Source: Hippophae tibetana (Eukaryota > Streptophyta > Magnoliopsida > Rosales > Elaeagnaceae). Taken from it: a stretch of DNA of 64,000 nucleotides. Under the pieces are notes generated by a model. It was not told where the DNA came from, did no database searches, and saw only the letters and a list, made by a program, of their open reading frames with translations. Below, piece by piece: positions 50,336 through 63,464 of this stretch (position 1 is the first letter of the stretch; each line of letters opens with the position of its first letter). The translations under genes and the position numbers were made by a program. Location: the NCBI GenBank assembly GCA_037013495.1, contig CM072803.1, forward strand, positions 51,907,627-51,971,626. Reading direction: 5' to 3'.

Positions 50336-53300
50336 ATAATTTCACTTAAATATATCATAATTATTAGGAAATAAAACGCGTAGTATTTATTTCGCCAACT
50401 TTCTTTTATAATATAGATATGAGAAAATGATTATGTTTTATTTTCCCCTTATTGATTTTTCCTCATGATCTATGATTATTTTCTTTCCTTTGTAAGTCCT
50501 AATTCCCCGCATAGGCAAATTCATGCAAATTATATTACCTCCCTTCAAAATGGAAAAAGTTGATGGATATAGGTTTTTTTAGACATCATTTGTAAACTTC
50601 TTGTTACCTAGCTAGAATAATTGCTATTATGGATGAGCGTAATATGTAGCATTATATTTCACTAACTCTTACTCTTAGAATGGGTTTGAAACCTAGATTT
50701 CTAGGGAGAAAGAGACAACCAAAGGCAAATGCATTATGATCTTATCGAAAATAACTACAATAACTTATAAATAAGTTAAGAATATTGATGTCAAAAATGA
50801 GTCGAAAATGAGAATTATTGATCTCTTATTTAGAATAATGAACAAAATTTCAAATTTACACAGTTTTGCATCATAAGACGTAATAATTTCACTTAAATAT
50901 ATCATAATTATTAGGAAATAAAACGCGTAGTATTTATTTCGCCAACTTTCTTTTATAATATAGATATGAGAAAATGATTATGTTTTATTTTCCCCTTATT
51001 GATTTTTCCTCATGATCTATGATTATTTTCTTTCCTATGTAAGTCCTAATTCCCCGCATAGGCAAATTCCTGAAAATTATATTACCTCCCTTCAAAATGG
51101 AAAAAGTTGATGGATATAGGTTTTTTTAGACATCATTTGTAAACTTCTTGTTACCTTGCTAGAAAAATTGCTATTGTGGATGAGCGTAATATGTAGCATT
51201 ATATTTCACTAACTCTTACTCTTAGAATGGGTTTGAAACCTAGATTTGTAGGGAGAAAGAGACAACCAAAGGCAAATGCATTATGATCTTATCGAAAATA
51301 ACTACAATAACTTATAAATAAGTTAAGAATATTGATGTCAAAAATGAGTCGAAAATGAGAATTATTGATCTCTTATTTAGAATAATGAACAAAATTTCAA
51401 ATTTACACAGTTTTGCATCATAAGACGTAATAATTTCACTTAAATATATCAAAATTATTAGGAAATAAAACGTGTAGTATTTATTTCGCCAACTTTCTTT
51501 TATAATATTGATATGAGAAAATGATTATGTTTTATTTTCCCCTCATTGATTTTTCCTCATGATCTATGATTATTTTCTTTCCTTTGTAAGTCTTAATTAC
51601 TAGCACAGGCAAATTCATGCAAATTATAATACCTCCCTTCCAAATGAAAAATGTTGATGGATAGAGGTTGTTTCAGACATCATTTGTAAACTTTTTTTTA
51701 CCCAGCTAGAAAAATTGCTATTGTGGATGAGCGTAATATGTAGCATCATATTTCACTAACTCTTACTCTTAGAATGGGTTTGAAACCTAGATTTATAGCG
51801 AGAAAGGGACAACCAAAGGCAAATTCATTACGATGCCATTCAAAAAAACCACAATAACTTATAAATAAGTTAAGAATATTGATGTCAAAAATGAGTCGAA
51901 AATGAGAATTATTGATCTCTTATTTAGAATAATGAACAAAATTTCAAATTTAAATAGTTTTGCATCATAAGACGTAATAATTTTAGTTAAATATATCATA
52001 ATTATTAGGAAATAAAACGCGTAGTATTTATTTCGCCAACTTTCTTTTATAATATAGATATGAGAAAATGATTATGTTTTATTTTCCCCTTATTGATTTT
52101 TCCTCATGATCTATGATTATTTTCTTTCCTTTGTAAGTCCTAATTCCCCGCATAGGCAAATTCATGAAAATTATATTACCTCCCTTCAAAATGGAAAAAG
52201 TTGATGGATATATGTTTTTTTAGACATCATTTGTAAACTTCTTGTTACATAGCTAGAAAAATTGCTATTGTGGATGAGCATAATATGTAGCATCATATTT
52301 CACTAACTCTTCCTCTTAGAATGGGTTTGAAACCTAGATTTCTAGGGAGAAAGGGACAACCAAAGGCAAATTCATTACGATGCCATCCAAAAAAACCACA
52401 ATAACTTATAAATAAGTTAAGAATATTGATGTCAAAAATGAGTCGAAAATGAGAATTATTGATCTCTTATTTAGAATAATGAACAAAATTTCAAATTTAA
52501 ATAGCTTTGCATCATAAGACGTAATAATTTCAATTAAATATATCATAATTATTAGGAAATAAAACGCGTAGTATTTATTTCGCCAACTTTCTTTTATAAT
52601 ATAGATATGAGAAAATGATTATGTTTTATTTTCCCCTTATTGATTTTTCCTCATGATCTATGATTATTTTCTTTCCTTTGTAAGTCTTAATTCCCAGCAT
52701 AGGCAAATTCATGCAAATTATATTACCTCCCTTCCAAATGAAAAATGTTGATGGATATAGGTTTTTTTAGACATCATTTGTAAACTTCTTGTTACATAGC
52801 TAGAAAAATTGCAATTGTGGATGAGCGTAATATGTAGCATCATATTTCACTAAATCTTCCTCTTAAAATGGGTTTGAAACCTAGATTTCTAGGGGGAAAG
52901 GGACAACCAAAGGCAAATTAATTATGATCTCATCCAAAACAACCACAATATCTTATAAATATGTTAAGAATATTGATGTCAAAAATGAGTCGAAAATGAG
53001 AATTATTGATCTCTTATTTAGAATAATGAACAAAATTTCAAATTTAAATAGTTTTGCATCATAAGACCTAATAATTTCACTTAAATATATCATAATTATT
53101 AGGAAATATAACGCGTAGTATTTATTTCGCCAACTTTCTTTTATAATATAGACATGAGAAAATGATTATGTTTTATTTTCCCCTTATTGATTTTTCTCGA
53201 TGATCTATGATTTATTTCTTTTCTTTGTAAGTCTTAATTCCTAGCACAGGCAAATTAATGCAAATTATATTACCTCCCTTCCAAATGAAAAATGTTGATG

Positions 53301-54711
53301 GATAGAGGTTGTTTCACACATCATTTGCAAACTTTTTGTTAGTTAGCTAGAAAAATTACTATTGTGGATGAGCGTAATATGTAGCATCATATTTCACTAA
53401 CTCGTACTCTTAGAATGGGTTTGCAACCTAGATTTCTAGGGAGAAAAAGACAACCAAAGGCAAATTCATTACGATGCCATCCAAAAAAACTACAATAACT
53501 TATAAATAAGTTAAGAATATTGATGTCAAAAAAGAGTCGAAAATGAGAATTATTGATCTCTTATTTAGAATAATGAACAAAATTTCAAATTTAAATAGTT
53601 TTGCATCATAAGACGTAATAATTTTAGTTAAATATATCATAATTATTAGGAAATAAAACGCGTAGTATTTATTTCGCCAACTTTCTTTTATAATATAGAC
53701 ATGAGAAAATGATTATGTTTTATTTTCCCCTTATTGATTTTTCTCGATGATCTATGATTTATTTCTTTTCTTTGTAAGTCTTAATTCCTAGCACAGGCAA
53801 ATTAATGCAAATTATATTACCTCCCTTCCAAATGAAAAATGTTGATGGATAGAGGTTGTTTCACACATCATTTGCAAACTTTTTGTTAGTTAGCTAGAAA
53901 AATTACTATTGTGGATGAGCGTAATATGTAGCATCATATTTCACTAACTCGTACTCTTAGAATGGGTTTGCAACCTAGATTTCTAGGGAGAAAAGGACAA
54001 CCAAAGGCAAATTCATTACGATGCCATCCAAAAAAACTACAATAACTTATAAATAAGTTAAGAATATTGATGTCAAAAATGAGTCGAAAATGAGAATTAT
54101 TGATCTCTTATTTAGAATAATGAACAAAATTTCAAATTTAAATAGTTTTGCATCATAAGACGTAATAATTTTAGTTAAATATATCATAATTATTAGGAAA
54201 TAAAACGCGTAGTATTTATTTCGCCAACTTTCTTTTATAATATAGATATGAGAAAATGATTATGTTTTATTTTCCCCTTATTGATTTTTCCTCATGATCT
54301 ATGATTATTTTCTTTCCTTTGTAAGTCCTAATTCCCCGCATAGGCAAATTCATGAAAATTATATTACCTCCCTTCAAAATGGAAAAAGTTGATAGATATA
54401 GGTTTTTTTAGACATCATTTGTAAACTTCTTGTTACATAGCTAGAAAAATTGCTATTGTGGATGAGCATAATATGTAGCATCATATTTCACTAACTCTTC
54501 CTCTTAGAATGGGTTTGAAACCTAGATTTCTAGGGAGAAAGGGACAACCAAAGGCAAATTCATTACGATGCCATCCAAAAAAACCACAATAACTTATAAA
54601 TAAGTTAAGAATATTGATGTCAAAAATGAGTCGAAAATGAGAATTATTGATCTCTTATTTAGAATAATGAACAAAATTTCAAATTTACACAGTTTTGCAT
54701 CATAAGACGTA
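50336..54711 (+). repeat. Eight-monomer higher-order repeat, copy 1 (4,376 bp)
   Basis: Monomers start at 50336 (G), 50883 (G', with TTCCTATGTAAG and AAATTCCTGAAAAT), 51430 (C with a CACTTAAATATATC start), 51977 (A, GGATATATG), 52524 (F), 53071 (E, with GAAAAAGACAACC and AAAAAAGAGTCG), 53618 (E) and 54165 (A, GATAGATATAGG). The TTCCTATGTAAG mark recurs at exactly 4,376-bp spacing in the next two units. Private to this copy are ACCTTGCTAG in G' and TTCCCAGCATAGG in F. Confidence 0.92.
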
Positions 54712-57700
54712 ATAATTTCACTTAAATATATCATAATTATTAGGAAATAAAACGCGTAGTATTTATTTCGCCAACTTTCTTTTATAATATAGATATGAGA
54801 AAATGATTATGTTTTATTTTCCCCTTATTGATTTTTCCTCATGATCTATGATTATTTTCTTTCCTTTGTAAGTCCTAATTCCCCGCATAGGCAAATTCAT
54901 GCAAATTATATTACCTCCCTTCAAAATGGAAAAAGTTGATGGATATAGGTTTTTTTAGACATCATTTGTAAACTTCTTGTTACCTAGCTAGAATAATTGC
55001 TATTATGGATGAGCGTAATATGTAGCATTATATTTCACTAACTCTTACTCTTAGAATGGGTTTGAAACCTAGATTTCTAGGGAGAAAGAGACAACCAAAG
55101 GCAAATGCATTATGATCTTATCGAAAATAACTACAATAACTTATAAATAAGTTAAGAATATTGATGTCAAAAATGAGTCGAAAATGAGAATTATTGATCT
55201 CTTATTTAGAATAATGAACAAAATTTCAAATTTACACAGTTTTGCATCATAAGACGTAATAATTTCACTTAAATATATCATAATTATTAGGAAATAAAAC
55301 GCGTAGTATTTATTTCGCCAACTTTCTTTTATAATATAGATATGAGAAAATGATTATGTTTTATTTTCCCCTTATTGATTTTTCCTCATGATCTATGATT
55401 ATTTTCTTTCCTATGTAAGTCCTAATTCCCCGCATAGGCAAATTCCTGAAAATTATATTACCTCCCTTCAAAATGGAAAAAGTTGATGGATATAGGTTTT
55501 TTTAGACATCATTTGTAAACTTCTTGTTACCTAGCTAGAAAAATTGCTATTGTGGATGAGCGTAATATGTAGCATTATATTTCACTAACTCTTACTCTTA
55601 GAATGGGTTTGAAACCTAGATTTGTAGGGAGAAAGAGACAACCAAAGGCAAATGCATTATGATCTTATCGAAAATAACTACAATAACTTATAAATAAGTT
55701 AAGAATATTGATGTCAAAAATGAGTCGAAAATGAGAATTATTGATCTCTTATTTAGAATAATGAACAAAATTTCAAATTTACACAGTTTTGCATCATAAG
55801 ACGTAATAATTTCACTTAAATATATCAAAATTATTAGGAAATAAAACGTGTAGTATTTATTTCGCCAACTTTCTTTTATAATATTGATATGAGAAAATGA
55901 TTATGTTTTATTTTCCCCTCATTGATTTTTCCTCATGATCTATGATTATTTTCTTTCCTTTGTAAGTCTTAATTACTAGCACAGGCAAATTCATGCAAAT
56001 TATAATACCTCCCTTCCAAATGAAAAATGTTGATGGATAGAGGTTGTTTCAGACATCATTTGTAAACTTTTTTTTACCCAGCTAGAAAAATTGCTATTGT
56101 GGATGAGCGTAATATGTAGCATCATATTTCACTAACTCTTACTCTTAGAATGGGTTTGAAACCTAGATTTATAGCGAGAAAGGGACAACCAAAGGCAAAT
56201 TCATTACGATGCCATTCAAAAAAACCACAATAACTTATAAATAAGTTAAGAATATTGATGTCAAAAATGAGTCGAAAATGAGAATTATTGATCTCTTATT
56301 TAGAATAATGAACAAAATTTCAAATTTAAATAGTTTTGCATCATAAGACGTAATAATTTTAGTTAAATATATCATAATTATTAGGAAATAAAACGCGTAG
56401 TATTTATTTCGCCAACTTTCTTTTATAATATAGATATGAGAAAATGATTATGTTTTATTTTCCCCTTATTGATTTTTCCTCATGATCTATGATTATTTTC
56501 TTTCCTTTGTAAGTCCTAATTCCCCGCATAGGCAAATTCATGAAAATTATATTACCTCCCTTCAAAATGGAAAAAGTTGATGGATATATGTTTTTTTAGA
56601 CATCATTTGTAAACTTCTTGTTACATAGCTAGAAAAATTGCTATTGTGGATGAGCATAATATGTAGCATCATATTTCACTAACTCTTCCTCTTAGAATGG
56701 GTTTGAAACCTAGATTTCTAGGGAGAAAGGGACAACCAAAGGCAAATTCATTACGATGCCATCCAAAAAAACCACAATAACTTATAAATAAGTTAAGAAT
56801 ATTGATGTCAAAAATGAGTCGAAAATGAGAATTATTGATCTCTTATTTAGAATAATGAACAAAATTTCAAATTTAAATAGCTTTGCATCATAAGACGTAA
56901 TAATTTCAATTAAATATATCATAATTATTAGGAAATAAAACGCGTAGTATTTATTTCGCCAACTTTCTTTTATAATATAGATATGAGAAAATGATTATGT
57001 TTTATTTTCCCCTTATTGATTTTTCCTCATGATCTATGATTATTTTCTTTCCTTTGTAAGTCTTAATTCCTAGCATAGGCAAATTCATGCAAATTATATT
57101 ACCTCCCTTCCAAATGAAAAATGTTGATGGATATAGGTTTTTTTAGACATCATTTGTAAACTTCTTGTTACATAGCTAGAAAAATTGCAATTGTGGATGA
57201 GCGTAATATGTAGCATCATATTTCACTAAATCTTCCTCTTAAAATGGGTTTGAAACCTAGATTTCTAGGGGGAAAGGGACAACCAAAGGCAAATTAATTA
57301 TGATCTCATCCAAAACAACCACAATATCTTATAAATATGTTAAGAATATTGATGTCAAAAATGAGTCGAAAATGAGAATTATTGATCTCTTATTTAGAAT
57401 AATGAACAAAATTTCAAATTTAAATAGTTTTGCATTATAAGACCTAATAATTTCACTTAAATATATCATAATTATTAGGAAATATAACGCGTAGTATTTA
57501 TTTCGCCAACTTTCTTTTATAATATAGACATGAGAAAATGATTATGTTTTATTTTCCCCTTATTGATTTTTCTCGATGATCTATGATTTATTTCTTTTCT
57601 TTGTAAGTCTTAATTCCTAGCACAGGCAAATTAATGCAAATTATATTACCTCCCTTCCAAATGAAAAATGTTGATGGATAGAGGTTGTTTCACACATCAT

Positions 57701-59087
57701 TTGCAAACTTTTTGTTAGTTAGCTAGAAAAATTACTATTGTGGATGAGCGTAATATGTAGCATCATATTTCACTAACTCGTACTCTTAGAATGGGTTTGC
57801 AACCTAGATTTCTAGGGAGAAAAAGACAACCAAAGGCAAATTCATTACGATGCCATCCAAAAAAACTACAATAACTTATAAATAAGTTAAGAATATTGAT
57901 GTCAAAAAAGAGTCGAAAATGAGAATTATTGATCTCTTATTTAGAATAATGAACAAAATTTCAAATTTAAATAGTTTTGCATCATAAGACGTAATAATTT
58001 TAGTTAAATATATCATAATTATTAGGAAATAAAACGCGTAGTATTTATTTCGCCAACTTTCTTTTATAATATAGACATGAGAAAATGATTATGTTTTATT
58101 TTCCCCTTATTGATTTTTCTCGATGATCTATGATTTATTTCTTTTCTTTGTAAGTCTTAATTCCTAGCACAGGCAAATTAATGCAAATTATATTACCTCC
58201 CTTCCAAATGAAAAATGTTGATGGATAGAGGTTGTTTCACACATCATTTGCAAACTTTTTGTTAGTTAGCTAGAAAAATTACTATTGTGGATGAGCGTAA
58301 TATGTAGCATCATATTTCACTAACTCGTACTCTTAGAATGGGTTTGCAACCTAGATTTCTAGGGAGAAAAGGACAACCAAAGGCAAATTCATTACGATGC
58401 CATCCAAAAAAACTACAATAACTTATAAATAAGTTAAGAATATTGATGTCAAAAATGAGTCGAAAATGAGAATTATTGATCTCTTATTTAGAATAATGAA
58501 CAAAATTTCAAATTTAAATAGTTTTGCATCATAAGACGTAATAATTTTAGTTAAATATATCATAATTATTAGGAAATAAAACGCGTAATATTTATTTCGC
58601 CAACTTTCTTTTATAATATAGATATGAGAAAATGATTATGTTTTATTTTCCCCTTATTGATTTTTCCTCATGATCTATGATTATTTTCTTTCCTTTGTAA
58701 GTCCTAATTCCCCGCATAGGCAAATTCATGAAAATTATATTACCTCCCTTCAAAATGGAAAAAGTTGATAGATATAGGTTTTTTTTGACATCATTTGTAA
58801 ACTTCTTGTTACATAGCTAGAAAAATTGCTATTGTGGATGAGCATAATATGTAGCATCATATTTCACTAACTCTTCCTCTTAGAATGGGTTTGAAACCTA
58901 GATTTCTAGGGAGAAAGGGACAACCAAAGGCAAATTCATTACGATGCCATCCAAAAAAACCACAATAACTTATAAATAAGTTAAGAATATTGATGTCAAA
59001 AATGAGTCGAAAATGAGAATTATTGATCTCTTATTTAGAATAATGAACAAAATTTCAAATTTACACAGTTTTGCATCATAAGACGTA
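54712..59087 (+). repeat. Eight-monomer higher-order repeat, copy 2 (4,376 bp)
   Basis: Monomers start at 54712, 55259, 55806, 56353, 56900, 57447, 57994 and 58541 and follow G-G'-C-A-F-E-E-A. The first E copy again has GAAAAAGACAACC and AAAAAAGAGTCG. The final A copy has CGCGTAATATTT and GGTTTTTTTTGACATC, shared with copy 3 but not copy 1. Copies 2 and 3 are thus the closer pair on these marks. Confidence 0.92.
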
Positions 59088-62000
59088 ATAATTTCACTTA
59101 AATATATCATAATTATTAGGAAATAAAACGCGTAGTATTTATTTCGCCAACTTTCTTTTATAATATAGATATGAGAAAATGATTATGTTTTATTTTCCCC
59201 TTATTGATTTTTCCTCATGATCTATGATTATTTTCTTTCCTTTGTAAGTCCTAATTCCCCGCATAGGCAAATTCATGCAAATTATATTACCTCCCTTCAA
59301 AATGGAAAAAGTTGATGGATATAGGTTTTTTTAGACATCATTTGTAAACTTCTTGTTACCTAGCTAGAATAATTGCTATTATGGATGAGCGTAATATGTA
59401 GCATTATATTTCACTAACTCTTACTCTTAGAATGGGTTTGAAACCTAGATTTCTAGGGAGAAAGAGACAACCAAAGGCAAATGCATTATGATCTTATCGA
59501 AAATAACTACAATAACTTATAAATAAGTTAAGAATATTGATGTCAAAAATGAGTCGAAAATGAGAATTATTGATCTCTTATTTAGAATAATGAACAAAAT
59601 TTCAAATTTACACAGTTTTGCATCATAAGACGTAATAATTTCACTTAAATATATCATAATTATTAGGAAATAAAACGCGTAGTATTTATTTCGCCAACTT
59701 TCTTTTATAATATAGATATGAGAAAATGATTATGTTTTATTTTCCCCTTATTGATTTTTCCTCATGATCTATGATTATTTTCTTTCCTATGTAAGTCCTA
59801 ATTCCCCGCATAGGCAAATTCCTGAAAATTATATTACCTCCCTTCAAAATGGAAAAAGTTGATGGATATAGGTTTTTTTAGACATCATTTGTAAACTTCT
59901 TGTTACCTAGCTAGAAAAATTGCTATTGTGGATGAGCGTAATATGTAGCATTATATTTCACTAACTCTTACTCTTAGAATGGGTTTGAAACCTAGATTTG
60001 TAGGGAGAAAGAGACAACCAAAGGCAAATGCATTATGATCTTATCGAAAATAACTACAATAACTTATAAATAAGTTAAGAATATTGATGTCAAAAATGAG
60101 TCGAAAATGAGAATTATTGATCTCTTATTTAGAATAATGAACAAAATTTCAAATTTACACAGTTTTGCATCATAAGACGTAATAATTTCACTTAAATATA
60201 TCAAAATTATTAGGAAATAAAACGTGTAGTATTTATTTCGCCAACTTTCTTTTATAATATTGATATGAGAAAATGATTATGTTTTATTTTCCCCTCATTG
60301 ATTTTTCCTCATGATCTATGATTATTTTCTTTCCTTTGTAAGTCTTAATTACTAGCACAGGCAAATTCATGCAAATTATAATACCTCCCTTCCAAATGAA
60401 AAATGTTGATGGATAGAGGTTGTTTCAGACATCATTTGTAAACTTTTTTTTACCCAGCTAGAAAAATTGCTATTGTGGATGAGCGTAATATGTAGCATCA
60501 TATTTCACTAACTCTTACTCTTAGAATGGGTTTGAAACCTAGATTTATAGCGAGAAAGGGACAACCAAAGGCAAATTCATTACGATGCCATTCAAAAAAA
60601 CCACAATAACTTATAAATAAGTTAAGAATATTGATGTCAAAAATGAGTCGAAAATGAGAATTATTGATCTCTTATTTAGAATAATGAACAAAATTTCAAA
60701 TTTAAATAGTTTTGCATCATAAGACGTAATAATTTTAGTTAAATATATCATAATTATTAGGAAATAAAACGCGTAGTATTTATTTCGCCAACTTTCTTTT
60801 ATAATATAGATATGAGAAAATGATTATGTTTTATTTTCCCCTTATTGATTTTTCCTCATGATCTATGATTATTTTCTTTCCTTTGTAAGTCCTAATTCCC
60901 CGCATAGGCAAATTCATGAAAATTATATTACCTCCCTTCAAAATGGAAAAAGTTGATGGATATATGTTTTTTTAGACATCATTTGTAAACTTCTTGTTAC
61001 ATAGCTAGAAAAATTGCTATTGTGGATGAGCATAATATGTAGCATCATATTTCACTAACTCTTCCTCTTAGAATGGGTTTGAAACCTAGATTTCTAGGGA
61101 GAAAGGGACAACCAAAGGCAAATTCATTACGATGCCATCCAAAAAAACCACAATAACTTATAAATAAGTTAAGAATATTGATGTCAAAAATGAGTCGAAA
61201 ATGAGAATTATTGATCTCTTATTTAGAATAATGAACAAAATTTCAAATTTAAATAGCTTTGCATCATAAGACGTAATAATTTCAATTAAATATATCATAA
61301 TTATTAGGAAATAAAACGCGTAGTATTTATTTCGCCAACTTTCTTTTATAATATAGATATGAGAAAATGATTATGTTTTATTTTCCCCTTATTGATTTTT
61401 CCTCATGATCTATGATTATTTTCTTTCCTTTGTAAGTCTTAATTCCTAGCATAGGCAAATTCATGCAAATTATATTACCTCCCTTCCAAATGAAAAATGT
61501 TGATGGATATAGGTTTTTTTAGACATCATTTGTAAACTTCTTGTTACATAGCTAGAAAAATTGCAATTGTGGATGAGCGTAATATGTAGCATCATATTTC
61601 ACTAAATCTTCCTCTTAAAATGGGTTTGAAACCTAGATTTCTAGGGGGAAAGGGACAACCAAAGGCAAATTAATTATGATCTCATCCAAAACAACCACAA
61701 TATCTTATAAATATGTTAAGAATATTGATGTCAAAAATGAGTCGAAAATGAGAATTATTGATCTCTTATTTAGAATAATGAACAAAATTTCAAATTTGAA
61801 TAGTTTTGCATCATAAGACGTAATAATTTCACTTAAATACATATCATAATTATTAGGAAATAAAACGCGTAGTATTTATTTCGACAACTTTCTTTTATGA
61901 TATAGATATGAGAAAATGATTATGTTTTATTTTCCCCTTATTGATTTTTCCTCATGATCTATGATTATTTTTTTTCCTTTGTAAGTCCTAATTCCCCGCA

Positions 62001-63464
62001 CAGGAAAATTCATGCAAATTATTTTACCTCCCTTCCAAATGAAAAATGTTGTGCATAGAGGTTGTTTCAGACATCATTTGTAAACTTTTTGTTACCTAGC
62101 TAGAAAAATTGCTATTGTGGATGAGGGTAATATGTAGCATCATATTTCACTAACTCTTACTCTTAGAATGGGTTTGAAACCTAGATTTCTAGGGAGAAAG
62201 GGACAACCAAAGGCAAATTCATTACGATCCCATCCAAAACAACCACAATAACTTATAAATAAGTTAAGAATATTGATGTCAAAAATGAGTCGAAAATGAG
62301 AATTATTGATCTCTTATTTAGAATAATGAACAAAATTTCAAATTTAAATAGTTTTGCATCATAAGACGTAATAATTTTAGTTAAATATATCATAATTATT
62401 AGGAAATAAAACGCGTAGTATTTATTTCGCCAACTTTCTTTTATAATATAGACATGAGAAAATGATTATGTTTTATTTTCCCCTTATTGATTTTTCTCGA
62501 TGATCTATGATTTATTTCTTTTCTTTGTAAGTCTTAATTCCTAGCACAGGCAAATTAATGCAAATTATATTACCTCCCTTCCAAATGAAAAATGTTGATG
62601 GATAGAGGTTGTTTCACACATCATTTGCAAACTTTTTGTTAGTTAGCTAGAAAAATTACTATTGTGGATGAGCGTAATATGTAGCATCATATTTCACTAA
62701 CTCGTACTCTTAGAATGGGTTTGCAACCTAGATTTCTAGGGAGAAAAGGACAACCAAAGGCAAATTCATTACGATGCCATCCAAAAAAACTACAATAACT
62801 TATAAATAAGTTAAGAATATTGATGTCAAAAATGAGTCGAAAATGAGAATTATTGATCTCTTATTTAGAATAATGAACAAAATTTCAAATTTAAATAGTT
62901 TTGCATCATAAGACGTAATAATTTTAGTTAAATATATCATAATTATTAGGAAATAAAACGCGTAATATTTATTTCGCCAACTTTCTTTTATAATATAGAT
63001 ATGAGAAAATGATTATGTTTTATTTTCCCCTTATTGATTTTTCCTCATGATCTATGATTATTTTCTTTCCTTTGTAAGTCCTAATTCCCCGCATAGGCAA
63101 ATTCATGAAAATTATATTACCTCCCTTCAAAATGGAAAAAGTTGATAGATATAGGTTTTTTTTGACATCATTTGTAAACTTCTTGTTACATAGCTAGAAA
63201 AATTGCTATTGTGGATGAGCATAATATGTAGCATCATATTTCACTAACTCTTCCTCTTAGAATGGGTTTGAAACCTAGATTTCTAGGGAGAAAGGGACAA
63301 CCAAAGGCAAATTCATTACGATGCCATCCAAAAAAACCACAATAACTTATAAATAAGTTAAGAATATTGATGTCAAAAATGAGTCGAAAATGAGAATTAT
63401 TGATCTCTTATTTAGAATAATGAACAAAATTTCAAATTTACACAGTTTTGCATCATAAGACGTA
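59088..63464 (+). repeat. Eight-monomer higher-order repeat, copy 3 (4,377 bp)
   Basis: Monomers start at 59088 (G), 59635 (G'), 60182 (C), 60729 (A), 61276 (F), 61823 (outlier), 62371 (E) and 62918 (A). Seven of the eight match copy 2. The sixth position, an E monomer in copies 1 and 2, is occupied by a divergent monomer, listed separately. The final A copy keeps CGCGTAATATTT and GGTTTTTTTTGACATC. Confidence 0.92.
61823..62370 (+). repeat. Outlier monomer inside higher-order repeat copy 3 (548 bp)
   Basis: This copy has many changes absent from its neighbours: TTAAATACATATC (two extra bases), TTTCGACAAC, TTTTATGATATAG, ATTTTTTTTCC, CACAGGAAAATTC, TTATTTTACC, AATGTTGTGCATAG (one base short), GAGGGTAAT and GATCCCATCC. 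The right half is otherwise close to a general consensus (ACCTAGCTAG, CTCTTACTC). The flanking F monomer ends with CAAATTTGAATAG instead of the usual TTTAAATAG. Clean replacement of one monomer, with seven neighbours intact, points to gene conversion or a double exchange with a distant array region. Confidence 0.85.
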
